Origin: Pseudosporangium ferrugineum
Lineage (GTDB): Bacteria; Actinomycetota; Actinomycetes; Mycobacteriales; Micromonosporaceae
NCBI RefSeq assembly: GCF_003002065.1
Contig: NZ_PVZG01000008.1
Coordinates: 248,001 to 312,000, forward strand
Reading direction: 5' to 3'
DNA: 64,000 nt
A program made the translations under genes and the position numbers. Below, piece after piece: positions 48,060 through 58,027 of the stretch; within the stretch, counting starts at the first letter, position 1, and every line of letters begins with the position of its first letter. Under the pieces are notes generated by a model that saw only the letters and a list, made by a program, of their open reading frames with translations, did not search any database and was not told the DNA's origin.

Positions 48060-48592
48060 TGACGGACGCCCGCAGGGACCGCTCGGATCGCCTGGACCAG
48101 CCGGTGGAGCCGGGGCGCGTCCGGCTGCCCCGCTTCGACCCGGAGGCCTTCGGGCAGTGGTCCGAGAACATCGCCCGCTACATGGGTACGGCCAAATTCA
48201 TCGTCTACATGACCATCGTCATCGGGGCGTGGTTCGCGTGGAACACGTTGGCGCCCCGGGACCTGCGCTTCGACCCGTACACGTTCACGTTCCTGACCTT
48301 GATCCTGTCCTTGCAGGCCTCCTACGCGGCGCCGCTGATCCTGCTCGCGCAGAACCGGCAGACCGACCGGGACCGCCTCGCGATGGAGGAGGACCGCCGC
48401 CGGGCCGCCATGCAGAAGGCCGACACGGAGTTCCTCGCCCGCGAGATCGCCTCGCTGCGGATCGCCCTGGGTGAGGTGGCCACCCGCGACTTCCTCCGCT
48501 CCGAGCTCTCCCGGATGGCCGATGAGCTGGACGAAGCCGCCCACCGGCGGCAGAAGCGCGAACGCAAGGAGTGGGAGGAAGAGCACTCCTGA
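48059..48592 (+). CDS. DUF1003 membrane protein
   Basis: A 177-residue protein. DUF1003 covers about 28-110 with two helices (FIVYMTIVIGAWFAWNTL about 48-65 and FTFLTLILSLQASYAAPLILL about 76-96) linked by APRDLRFDPYT. After it comes a basic and acidic coiled-coil tail (QTDRDRLAMEEDRRRAAMQK, ending RRQKRERKEWEEEHS). Function unknown. The ATG overlaps the stop of the MgtE-like gene (TGATG), consistent with joint action. The same gene pair precedes mrp in M. tuberculosis (Rv1232c-Rv1231c). Confidence 0.92.
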   Translation: MTDARRDRSDRLDQPVEPGRVRLPRFDPEAFGQWSENIARYMGTAKFIVYMTIVIGAWFAWNTLAPRDLRFDPYTFTFLTLILSLQASYAAPLILLAQNRQTDRDRLAMEEDRRRAAMQKADTEFLAREIASLRIALGEVATRDFLRSELSRMADELDEAAHRRQKRERKEWEEEHS

Positions 48593-48600
48593 CACCGACG

Positions 48601-48606
48601 TAAGCT
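48601..48606 (+). promoter_or_regulatory. -10 box of mrp, leaderless
   Basis: TAAGCT followed by six bases and the ATG of mrp. Confidence 0.6.
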
Positions 48607-48612
48607 GGCGTC

Positions 48613-49761
48613 ATGTCCGCACCCGCCCCCACCATCGAGGAAGCCGTCCAGGCCGCCCTCGCCACGGTCGACGACCCCGAGATCCGCCGGCCGATCACCG
48701 AGCTCGGCATGGTCAAAGGCTTCACCGTCGCCGCCGGGAAGGTCACCGTCGAGCTGCTGCTGACGGTCGCCGGCTGCCCGCTGCGGGACAAGCTGACCAC
48801 CGACATCACCGCCGCGGTGACCCGCATCGAGGGCATCGAGTCGGTGGAGATCGACTTCGGCGTGATGACCGAGGAACAGCGCAAGGCCCTGCAAGCCACG
48901 CTGCGCGGCGGCGGCCAGAGCGCGGAACCGGTCATCCCCTTCGCGCAGCCGGGCTCCAAGACCCGGGTGTACGCGGTGGCCAGCGGCAAGGGCGGCGTCG
49001 GCAAGTCCAGCGTCACCGTCAACCTCGCCGCGGCGCTCGCCAAGCGCGGCCTGTCGGTCGGCGTCATCGACGCGGACATCTACGGCCACTCGGTGCCCCG
49101 CATGCTCGGCGTCGACGGCCGGCCCACCCGCGTCGAAGACATGATCATGCCGCCGCAGTCGCACGGCGTGAAGGTCATCTCCATCGGCATGTTCACCGCG
49201 GGCAACGCCGCCGTCGTGTGGCGCGGCCCGATGCTGCACCGCGCGCTCCAGCAGTTCCTCGCCGACGTGTTCTGGGGCGACCTCGACGTGCTCCTCCTCG
49301 ACCTGCCGCCCGGCACCGGCGACGTGGCCATCTCGCTGGCGCAGCTCCTGCCCAACGCGGAGATCCTGGTCGTCACCACACCGCAGACGGCGGCGGCCGA
49401 GGTGGCGGAACGGGCCGGCGCCATCGCGCTCCAGACCCACCAGCGCCTGCTCGGCGTGGTGGAGAACATGTCGTGGCTGGAGCTTCCGGATGGGTCCCGC
49501 ATGGAGGTCTTCGGCTCCGGCGGCGGGCAGACGGTGGCGGATTCGCTGACCAAGACGGTGGGGGCTTCCGTGCCGCTGCTCGGTCAGGTGCCGTTGGACA
49601 CCCGGGTCCGCGAGGCCGGGGACGCCGGGACGCCGATCGTGCTCGCTGAGCCTTCCGCTGCGGCGGCTCAGGCCCTTGACGCTGTGGCCGATCGGCTTGC
49701 TGTTCGGCGGGAGTCTCTGGTGGGGAAGCCGCTCGGTTTGACGGTTAACGCTCGGCGGTAG
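48613..49761 (+). CDS. mrp: Iron-sulfur cluster carrier ATPase Mrp/ApbC
   Basis: A 382-residue cytoplasmic protein that carries and transfers [Fe-S] clusters. An N-terminal MIP18/DUF59 domain (about 1-100, VDDPEIRRPITELGMVKGF, VAGCPLRDKL) is followed by a deviant Walker A P-loop GKGGVGKSS (about 127) and VIDADIYGHSVPRMLG. DVLLLDLPPGTGDVAIS contains the switch Asp, and NMSWLELPDGSRMEVFGSGG follows. The usual CxxC near the C-terminal third is not obvious, so cluster binding may differ. It has its own leaderless promoter 21 bases after the DUF1003 gene. A very long palindrome follows the stop. Confidence 0.93.
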   Translation: MSAPAPTIEEAVQAALATVDDPEIRRPITELGMVKGFTVAAGKVTVELLLTVAGCPLRDKLTTDITAAVTRIEGIESVEIDFGVMTEEQRKALQATLRGGGQSAEPVIPFAQPGSKTRVYAVASGKGGVGKSSVTVNLAAALAKRGLSVGVIDADIYGHSVPRMLGVDGRPTRVEDMIMPPQSHGVKVISIGMFTAGNAAVVWRGPMLHRALQQFLADVFWGDLDVLLLDLPPGTGDVAISLAQLLPNAEILVVTTPQTAAAEVAERAGAIALQTHQRLLGVVENMSWLELPDGSRMEVFGSGGGQTVADSLTKTVGASVPLLGQVPLDTRVREAGDAGTPIVLAEPSAAAAQALDAVADRLAVRRESLVGKPLGLTVNARR

Positions 49762-49762
49762 G

Positions 49763-49840
49763 GGCTTCGGGGGCGGGGATCGCCTCACTCCGGGCGGTCA
49801 GGCTTGATCCCTGCGTGAGGCGATCCCCGCCCCCGAAGCC
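49763..49840. repeat. 26-bp perfect palindrome downstream of mrp
   Basis: Arms 49763-49788 and 49815-49840 are perfect reverse complements over 26 bases (starting GGCTTCGGGGGCGGGGATCG), with a 26-base loop. It begins two bases after the mrp stop. It may act as a strong terminator for mrp and tatB, but the stem is much longer than others in this window. Confidence 0.9.
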
Positions 49841-50180
49841 GTTGTGGTCCCGGAGCTGCCAACGGTCTTGGCTCGGGTTTCCCGAGAGCTTGGCCACTTG
49901 CCATCGGCTCGGGCGCCGGCGCCACGACAGGCCTCGTCTCAGAAGACCCGCGACCCGGCGCAGCCTGGCGGGCCCAGCGGCGCCGCGTGCCCAGTGGCGC
50001 CGCGCGGTCAGTGGCGCCGCGCGGTCAGTGGCCCGGCGCGGTCTGCGGGCCGGCGTCCCGGCGGCAGCAGTCCGTTTCCCACGCAGAATGTGCCCGAGCG
50101 GCCCTGGGCGGCCTCACGGCCCGGCCCGGTGCGGCCTGCGGTTGGCTGGTGGGGGGTCGTCGGTTAGCGGTGCCTCGGGG
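49841..50180. other. Noncoding convergent spacer
   Basis: About 340 bases between mrp and tatB without a gene. About 49975-50042 holds three to four copies of an 18-base unit AGTGGCGCCGCGCGGTC. Confidence 0.6.
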
Positions 50181-50597
50181 TTAGGTGGCGTCCAGGTCGT
50201 AGGTGGTGGCGGGCTTCACGGCGGGGGTGCCCGCGGGTGGGGTGGTCGGGCGGGATTTGAGGTCAGCGGCGGCTGCTACCTCGTCGAGGTCGGATTTCAC
50301 GCCGTTGAGGTCTGTCTTGACGTCCTCGAAGAGGCCCTGGAGCGGCTTGCGGATCGCTGCCTCGTCCTCCTCGCTGAGGAGGTGTTTGCGGATGAACGCC
50401 TTGGGGTGCAGGTCCTGGAGCTGGATGTCGGTGCCCAGCTCGCGGCTCAGGTCGCTGGTCGCGTTCTGGGCCATCGCGCGCAGGCCGCGGAGCATGCGCA
50501 GGCCGTCGCCGATCACCTTGGGCAGCCGCTCGCCGAAGATCAGTAGGGCGAGCATGAGCAGCGCACCGATCTCCCACCAGTTCAGGTTCTCGAACAC
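50181..50597 (-). CDS. tatB: Sec-independent (Tat) translocase subunit TatB
   Basis: A 138-residue single-pass membrane protein. The N-terminal helix (about 8-22, WWEIGALLMLALLIFGERLPK) ends with the FGERLPK hinge typical of TatB, followed by the amphipathic helix (VIGDGLRMLRGLRAMAQNAT) and a mostly disordered acidic tail. TatB forms the twin-arginine receptor with TatC. The GTG start has GGGGAGG a few bases upstream. It lies 28 bases downstream of the htrA-type protease, the same order as Rv1223-Rv1224 in M. tuberculosis. Confidence 0.93.
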   Translation of the reverse strand: MFENLNWWEIGALLMLALLIFGERLPKVIGDGLRMLRGLRAMAQNATSDLSRELGTDIQLQDLHPKAFIRKHLLSEEDEAAIRKPLQGLFEDVKTDLNGVKSDLDEVAAAADLKSRPTTPPAGTPAVKPATTYDLDAT

Positions 50598-50625
50598 GGC
50601 GGCCTCCCCTGCCCGTGAGGGCCTC

Positions 50626-51891
50626 TCACTTCGCGTCGGCTGCCAAGGTTACTGACGCTGTCTGGGTATTGGTGCCCCGGCGGTACTCCACCGAGACGGT
50701 CGAGCCCGGGGCGTACTTGCGGACCAGGGCGATCAGGTCGGTGCCGCCCTCCAGCACGTGCCCGTTGATCTTGGTTACGACGTCGCCCGACTTCAGGCCG
50801 GCGGTGGCCGCCGGTCCGGCCGGCTGGACCGAGCGCAGCCGCGCGCCGGTGGAGGTGGAGGCCCGGGAGCCGCCCGCGGAGACCTCCGCGCCGATCACCG
50901 TACGCCGGGCCCTGCCGGTGTCGATGATGTCCTGGGCGACCCGCTTGGCCTGGTTGATCGGGATGGCGAAGGCCAGGCCGATGTTTCCCGCCTCGCCCTC
51001 GGCGCCGCCCAGCGAGCGGATCACCGAGTTGACCCCGATGACCCGGCCCCCGGCGTCGACCAGTGGGCCGCCGGAGTTGCCCTGGTTGACGGCCGCGTCG
51101 GTCTGGACGGCCGCGTAGTAGCGCGTCGTGCCGCCCGGCTCGCCCGCCTGGATCGTCCGGTCCAGGGCGCTGACGATGCCGTACGTCACCGTGTTCACGA
51201 GCGCGAGCGGCGAGCCGAAGGCCAGCACCGGGTCGCCGACGGCGATCGAGTCGGAGTCGCCGAACTGCACCGCGGGCAGATTCCCCTTGGAGACCTTGAT
51301 CACTGCGATGTCGGACTCGGGGTCGCGCCCGACGAGTTTGGCGCCCGCCGACGAGCCGTCGCTGAACAGCACCGACATCTTGTCGTCCGCGCCCTCGACG
51401 ACGTGGTCGTTGGTGATCACGTAGCCGTCCTTGGTCGCGACGAAGCCGGAGCCGATGGCGCCGGTGACCCGGACGGTGACCACGCTGGGCATGACCTGCT
51501 TGGCCACGCCCGCGAGGGATTCGGGGGCCCGCTGGGCCGCGCTCGGCGCCGCCAGCGGGGTGCCGCCGAGCTGCGTGCCGCCGCCCCCGACGCCGCTGCG
51601 GGTCGCGAAGACGTACCCGAGCGTGCCGCCCAGGCCGCCCGCCAGCAGGGCCGTGACCAGGCAGATCATCAGGATCGGGGCGAGGGAGCGGCGCGGCGCG
51701 TCGGGGTCGGTGACAGGCTCGGGCTCCGGACCGGTGCTGGTCGGGGCGCTGGGCACCACGACGGCGGACGGCGCGTACGGGTCGCGCCAGGGATCGGCCA
51801 GCGCATCGGACCACCACGGTGAACCATCCGACGCCGGGGGCGTCGCGGCCGGCGGAGTTTGAGGCTGGCGCCAGTTCCAGCCGTCGGTCAC
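50626..51891 (-). CDS. htrA: HtrA/DegP-type membrane-anchored serine protease
   Basis: A 421-residue protease. A Pro/Trp-rich cytoplasmic N-terminus (about 1-70) precedes one membrane helix (about 72-96, ILMICLVTALLAGGLGGTLG). The trypsin-like domain carries the triad as ITNDHVVEG (His), DPESDIAVIKV (Asp) and AAVNQGNSGGPLVD (Ser). A C-terminal PDZ domain (about 330-415, LRSVQPAGPAATAGLKSGDV) follows. It handles misfolded proteins on the outer face of the membrane. GTG 51891 is chosen because GGAGG lies seven bases upstream; an earlier in-frame start exists. In M. tuberculosis sigE and rseA lie between this gene and the O-methyltransferase; here they do not. Confidence 0.93.
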   Translation of the reverse strand: MTDGWNWRQPQTPPAATPPASDGSPWWSDALADPWRDPYAPSAVVVPSAPTSTGPEPEPVTDPDAPRRSLAPILMICLVTALLAGGLGGTLGYVFATRSGVGGGGTQLGGTPLAAPSAAQRAPESLAGVAKQVMPSVVTVRVTGAIGSGFVATKDGYVITNDHVVEGADDKMSVLFSDGSSAGAKLVGRDPESDIAVIKVSKGNLPAVQFGDSDSIAVGDPVLAFGSPLALVNTVTYGIVSALDRTIQAGEPGGTTRYYAAVQTDAAVNQGNSGGPLVDAGGRVIGVNSVIRSLGGAEGEAGNIGLAFAIPINQAKRVAQDIIDTGRARRTVIGAEVSAGGSRASTSTGARLRSVQPAGPAATAGLKSGDVVTKINGHVLEGGTDLIALVRKYAPGSTVSVEYRRGTNTQTASVTLAADAK

Positions 51892-52147
51892 GTCGGTGCC
51901 TCCACTCGTCGTCGGCGGAACCCTCGGGCTCCGCATCCAGGATGACACGGATCGGCGTGGATCATCCGTCCAGTGCCCGCCCCGGACGATCCACTCGCCG
52001 CTTTCCGCCGCCGAAGTCCCGGTGCGCGAAGGGTGAGCATCGCTCTACGCTCATACCCGATGTGCACCGGTTCTCCTTCCGCGCATCCATACGGAGGTCG
52101 TCATCGTCACCGCAGCCCGCCAGCTGGGCATCCCCAGCGCGCAGTCG

Positions 52148-52756
52148 ATGCAGTTCACCGAGGCGTACGCCGCGGAGGACATCGTGCTGCAGACCGCCCG
52201 GAGCCTCGCCCGCGAGGTCGGTCTCGCCTGCGTGACCCCCGGCGCGGGGTCCGTGCTCAGTCTGCTCGCCGCGGCGGGCAGCGCGAAGGCGGTCGTCGAG
52301 ATCGGCACGGGTACGGGCGTCAGCGGCGTCTGGCTGCTGCGCGGCATGCGTGCGGACGGGGTCCTGACCACGATCGACGTGGAGAACGAGCACCAGCGCA
52401 TCGCCCGGCGCATCTTCCAGGAGGCGGGTTACGCGGCGTCGCGCACCCGCATCATCACGGGACGCGCGCTCGACGTCCTGCCCCGGCTCGCCGACGGCGT
52501 CTACGACCTGGTGTTCGTCGACGCGGACGCGACCGAGTTCGGCGCCTGCGCGGAGGCGGCCCTGCGGCTGCTGCGCCCCGGCGGCATCCTGATCGTGAAC
52601 GGGGCGCTGGCGGGCGGCCGGATCAGCGACCCGGCGGCCCGGGACGCGGACACGATCACCATCCGGGAGACGGTCAAGGCGATCCGCGAGTCCGAGGACT
52701 GGATCCCGGCCCTGATCCCGGCGGGCGCGGGGCTGCTGGCCGCCGTCAGGAGCTGA
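52148..52756 (+). CDS. SAM-dependent O-methyltransferase (Rv1220c-like)
   Basis: A 202-residue methyltransferase_3-type enzyme (catechol O-methyltransferase-like). VVEIGTGTGVSGVWLLRGM (about 49) is the SAM-binding motif I, TTIDVENEHQRIARR motif II, DLVFVDADATEF the metal/substrate motif and RPGGILIVNGAL follows. Alignment with the family suggests the N-terminus begins upstream: codons 52106-52147 read VTAARQLGIPSAQS. The only good ribosome site GGAGG (about 52093) lies in front of ATC/GTC codons (52103-52108) and not an ATG or GTG. The annotated ATG has no ribosome site. True start is therefore uncertain. The 3' end is the first unit of a 15-base array. Confidence 0.87.
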   Translation: MQFTEAYAAEDIVLQTARSLAREVGLACVTPGAGSVLSLLAAAGSAKAVVEIGTGTGVSGVWLLRGMRADGVLTTIDVENEHQRIARRIFQEAGYAASRTRIITGRALDVLPRLADGVYDLVFVDADATEFGACAEAALRLLRPGGILIVNGALAGGRISDPAARDADTITIRETVKAIRESEDWIPALIPAGAGLLAAVRS

Positions 52757-52823
52757 GCCGTCAAGAGCTGAGCCGTCAGGAGCTGAGCCGTCAGGAGCTG
52801 AGCCGTCAAGAGCTGAGCAGCCG

Positions 52824-52837
<14 letters not shown>
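52745..52837. repeat. 15-bp tandem array carrying both convergent stop codons
   Basis: Six copies of GTCAGGAGCTGAGCC (two with GTCAAG), one preceded by a 3-base insertion. Unit 1 contains the TGA of the O-methyltransferase; unit 6 contains the TCA (TGA on the minus strand) of the aminopeptidase. Every unit could supply either stop. Confidence 0.93.
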
Positions 52838-54260
<1,423 letters not shown>

Positions 54261-54310
54261 GGAAAGCCCGCCGGTGCGGCAGGTACCGTACCGGCGGGCC
54301 ACGTGAAACG

Positions 54311-54478
54311 TCAGCCGGCGATCGCCTTCAACGCGTCACCCAGCGCGTTGGCCTCGTCCGGAGTCATCTCAACGACGAGACGGCCACCACCCTCCAGCGG
54401 GACGCGCATCACGATGCCGCGCCCTTCCTTGGTGACCTCCAGCGGACCATCGCCCGTCCGCGGCTTCATCGCCGCCAT
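54311..54478 (-). CDS. DUF3117 small conserved protein
   Basis: A 55-residue protein MAAMKPRTGDGPLEVTKEGR...RVPLEGGGRLVVEMTPDEAN...LGDALKAIAG, found by reading the minus strand. The ATG at 54478 is preceded by GGGGAGA. It is a near-invariant small protein of actinobacteria (DUF3117); the structure is predicted to be a compact beta sheet with a C-terminal helix. Function is not known to me. It lies 50 bases upstream of pepA on the same strand and may be co-transcribed. Confidence 0.9.
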   Translation of the reverse strand: MAAMKPRTGDGPLEVTKEGRGIVMRVPLEGGGRLVVEMTPDEANALGDALKAIAG

Positions 54479-54738
54479 CTTGTCTCCCCTCAGACCTACA
54501 TCAGGGTCGGTGGGTTACCCCACAGCCACTTGCACTTCGAACAGCTCGGCAACGACGCCTCGCGCTCAGCCCCACGATGCGCCGTACCTCGTTCCGACCG
54601 CCGGGATCGCCCTCGCTGGACCGACCCGAGACCGCAGCGCTGCGGGCCCGTCACAAAGGTCACGCGGCGCGGCCCACCGTGCCGATCAAACATTTTCCCT
54701 GATGAACACCGGCGAACCCAAACCCAACCCGGGCTGAT
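54479..54738. other. Noncoding spacer
   Basis: About 260 bases between DUF3117 and the PaaX operator. A minus-strand frame (54496-54693) is open but lacks a ribosome site and recognisable motifs. Nothing else is seen. Confidence 0.5.
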
Positions 54739-54775
54739 GTGACAGCGTCTAGCATATAGCCTTTCCTGCTGTCAC
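54739..54775. promoter_or_regulatory. Inverted repeat, probable PaaX-type operator
   Basis: GTGACAG (54739-54745) and CTGTCAC (54769-54775) are perfect reverse complements 23 bases apart and enclose AT-rich TCTAGCATATAGCC. The right arm is 11 bases before the regulator gene start, consistent with autoregulation. Confidence 0.5.
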
Positions 54776-54786
54776 AATGTGCGGTC

Positions 54787-55599
54787 ATGCAGGCGCGGTC
54801 GGCACTCTTCGACCTCTACGGCGACTACCTTCGCCCGAGAGGCGGCCGGGCGCCGGTCGCCGCCCTCGTCAAACTGCTCGCACCGCTCGGGATCGCGCCG
54901 CCCGCGGTGCGTACGGCGGTCTCCCGGATGGTGCGTCAGGGCTGGCTGCACCCGCTGCGACTGGTGTCCGGGCCAGGCTATCTGCTCACCCCGAAGGCGG
55001 CCCGCAAACTCGACGAGGCGTCCGCCCGGATCTACCGGACCGGGCGACCCAGCTGGGACGGCCGCTTCGATCTGGTCCTGCTCGGCGCGCCGGTCGGCCG
55101 CCGGGAGGCGCAACAGCTGAGCTTCCTCGGGTACGGCATGCTCGACGACCGCACGTGGGTCGCGCCGCGTCCCGCCGACGACACCGACACCCTGCTGCGG
55201 GAGGCCGGGGTGGCGTACGAGCGGTTCAGCGCCGCCCACGCGGGAGGCTCGCCGGGCGCCGTCGACGTGGTGGGGCGGGCCTGGGACCTGGCCGCGATCG
55301 GGCAGGCGTACGAGGAGTTCGTGGCGATCCAGCGGCCGGTGGTGACCGCGATCAACGCCCGCAGCTCGGACCAGGACGCGTACGCGGCCCGCTTCCACCT
55401 CGTGCACGCGTGGCGCTCGTTCCTCTTCCGGGATCCGCAGCTGCCGCCGTCGCTGCTGCCACCCCGCTGGCCGGGAACGACCGCGGCGAGCTTCTTCGAC
55501 CGGCACGCGGCCCGCCTCCGCCCGGCGGCCGACCGCTTCGTCGAGCGCTGCCTCGCGGCCGCCTCCCGGGCGGGACGTGTGGGATTCTCTGAACCATGA
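54787..55599 (+). CDS. PaaX-family transcriptional regulator
   Basis: A 270-residue regulator. The N-terminal winged helix is ALFDLYGDYLRPRGGRAPVAA to AVRTAVSRMVRQGWL, followed by the middle domain YLLTPKAARKLDEASARIYR with WDGRFDLVLLGAPVGRREAQ, and the C-terminal PaaX_C-like domain (AYEEFVAIQRPVV, FHLVHAWRSFLFRDPQLPPS). PaaX in other bacteria represses phenylacetate degradation and is released by phenylacetyl-CoA. The next gene, an enoyl-CoA hydratase, overlaps its stop (ATGA), so it probably controls acyl-CoA metabolism. No phenylacetate epoxidase is nearby. Confidence 0.92.
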   Translation: MQARSALFDLYGDYLRPRGGRAPVAALVKLLAPLGIAPPAVRTAVSRMVRQGWLHPLRLVSGPGYLLTPKAARKLDEASARIYRTGRPSWDGRFDLVLLGAPVGRREAQQLSFLGYGMLDDRTWVAPRPADDTDTLLREAGVAYERFSAAHAGGSPGAVDVVGRAWDLAAIGQAYEEFVAIQRPVVTAINARSSDQDAYAARFHLVHAWRSFLFRDPQLPPSLLPPRWPGTTAASFFDRHAARLRPAADRFVERCLAAASRAGRVGFSEP

Positions 55600-56429
55600 C
55601 CATCCAACCGCCCCACCCGCCGCCCACGAGCGAACTGAAGGCAGACTCCGCGCTCCTGGTCGACCGCACCGATGCGGTCGTCACCCTGACCTTCAACCGC
55701 CCCGACGCCCTCAACGCCTTCGACGTGGACCTCAAGGAGGCTCTGCGCGACACGCTGGCGCAGCTCGAGGCGGACAGGTCGGTGCGCGCGGTGGTGCTGA
55801 CGGGTGCGGGCAAGGCCTTCGGCGTCGGCCAGGACCTGCGCGAGCACGCGTCCACCCTGGGGCAGGGGTCGACGGACCTGGACACGGTGCGCGCCCACTA
55901 CAACCCCATCGCGCAGCGCCTGGCGAGCCTGCCCAAGCCGGTCGTGGCGGCGGTGCGGGGCACGGCCGCGGGCGCCGGCGCGTCGCTGGCCCTGCTCGCG
56001 GACTTCCGGATCGGCGGCCCGGGCACCACGTTCCTGATGGCGTTCGCCAACGTCGGGCTGGCCGGCGACACCGGCATCTCGTGGTCGCTGCCGCACATCG
56101 TGGGCCGGGCGCGGGCCCTGGAGCTGCTCCTGCTGGCCCAGCCGGTGCGGGCCCAGCAGTGCCACGACTACGGCCTGCTGACCGAGCTCGTGGACGACGA
56201 CGAGAAGGTGCTGCCGAGGGCGCAGGAGTTCGCCGCCCGGCTGGCGGCGGGGCCGACGGTCGCCTACGCGGCGATCAAGCGCGAGCTGTCCATCGGTACG
56301 GCGGGAACGCTCTCCGACGCCCTGGCGGCGGAGGCGCAGGCCCAGGCGATCTGCGGTGCGACCACCGATCACCAGCAGGCGGTGACGGCGTTCGTGGCGA
56401 AGCGGAAGCCGGTCTTCGAGGGACGCTGA
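55596..56429 (+). CDS. Enoyl-CoA hydratase/isomerase (PaaG-like)
   Basis: A 277-residue crotonase-fold enzyme. VTLTFNRPDALNAFDVDLKE opens the fold, GAGKAFGVGQDLREHAS gives the first oxyanion-hole segment, and KPVVAAVRGTAAGAGASLAL the second. Then FANVGLAGDTGISWSLPHIV lies around the catalytic region, where Asp replaces the Glu of typical hydratases, a pattern common in PaaG-type isomerases. A C-terminal helix bundle completes it. Likely acts on phenylacetate-derived or other enoyl-CoA. The ATG overlaps the regulator's stop (ATGA), so the two are co-translated. Confidence 0.92.
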   Translation: MTIQPPHPPPTSELKADSALLVDRTDAVVTLTFNRPDALNAFDVDLKEALRDTLAQLEADRSVRAVVLTGAGKAFGVGQDLREHASTLGQGSTDLDTVRAHYNPIAQRLASLPKPVVAAVRGTAAGAGASLALLADFRIGGPGTTFLMAFANVGLAGDTGISWSLPHIVGRARALELLLLAQPVRAQQCHDYGLLTELVDDDEKVLPRAQEFAARLAAGPTVAYAAIKRELSIGTAGTLSDALAAEAQAQAICGATTDHQQAVTAFVAKRKPVFEGR

Positions 56430-56478
56430 CGCCGTCGCGCACCGTGATTCTTCCGGCGAACCCCTGTCGACGGTATGA

Positions 56479-57348
<870 letters not shown>

Positions 57349-57366
57349 CGGCAGGCACGACACCCA

Positions 57367-57398
57367 GCGGGCCCCGGAGCCGATGCTCCGGGGCCCGC
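57367..57398. terminator. Bidirectional terminator hairpin
   Basis: GCGGGCCCCGGAGC and its exact complement, a 14-bp stem with loop CGAT, 18 bases after the protease stop and 19 bases before the end of the convergent gene. Confidence 0.85.
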
Positions 57399-57417
57399 GT
57401 CGTCGTGGCGCCCGGCC

Positions 57418-57978
57418 TCAGTCCTCGTCGTCCTCTTCCGGGTCCAGGTTGGCCTCCTCGCCGAGCACGAAGGCCTGCATCGCCAGTTCGTCACCGGACG
57501 GCGAGACGAACGTGGGCAGTTCGGCGGGCCCGAGCTCCACCACGTACGACCAGAACTGGCGCACCGCCTCCGCCGGGGTGGCCGCCTCGATCGGCAGGTC
57601 CAGGCTGACCAGCCAGGTCTGCTTGTCCCGGGCCCCGGTGAGCCGGTCGGCGAGGCTCCGGAACACGTCGGCGTCGACCTCGGCGATCGGCTCGTCGAGC
57701 TTGACGCCCTCGGCCGGCACGGGCTCGTCGAACGCCCGCCGGGTGTACGCGATCTCGACCTCCGGCACGCCGTGCGCCCCGCGCCGCCCCCGTTCCTGCC
57801 CCGCCACGACACCGAGCCCGACCAGGAGGGGGCTGCTGCCCTCACCGGCCAGGAGCAGCACGTCCTCGCCTGCGGCCGGCAGCACGCCGGCCGCCCCCGC
57901 CACCGACAGGGTGTCGTGATGGAAGAGCCGCTCGGTCGCCCATCGATCCGCCGGAATGGTCACCACCCATTGAGCCAT
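57418..57978 (-). CDS. Conserved hypothetical protein
   Basis: A 186-residue soluble acidic protein. The N-terminal domain MAQWVVTIPADRWATERLFHHD with LPAAGEDVLLLAGEGSSPLLVGLG resembles an EVE/PUA-like small barrel. The middle has EIAYTRRAFDEPVPAEGVKL, and the C-terminal half TWLVSLDLPIEAATPAEAVR, QFWSYVVELGPAELPTFVSP, ending in an Asp/Glu-rich tail (NLDPEEDDED). I do not assign a function. The ATG is preceded by CATAGA at four bases. It faces the tag gene cluster on the same strand (49 bases downstream of it). Confidence 0.72.
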   Translation of the reverse strand: MAQWVVTIPADRWATERLFHHDTLSVAGAAGVLPAAGEDVLLLAGEGSSPLLVGLGVVAGQERGRRGAHGVPEVEIAYTRRAFDEPVPAEGVKLDEPIAEVDADVFRSLADRLTGARDKQTWLVSLDLPIEAATPAEAVRQFWSYVVELGPAELPTFVSPSGDELAMQAFVLGEEANLDPEEDDED

Positions 57979-58027
57979 GCGCTCTATGACATCACGCCCC
58001 CGGCGGACCCCGGCAACCGCTGTCGCG

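Noticed and set aside
54496-54693. 65-codon minus-strand gene upstream of DUF3117
   Set aside because: No ribosome site or motif apart from a chance CSKC; composition fits noncoding DNA.
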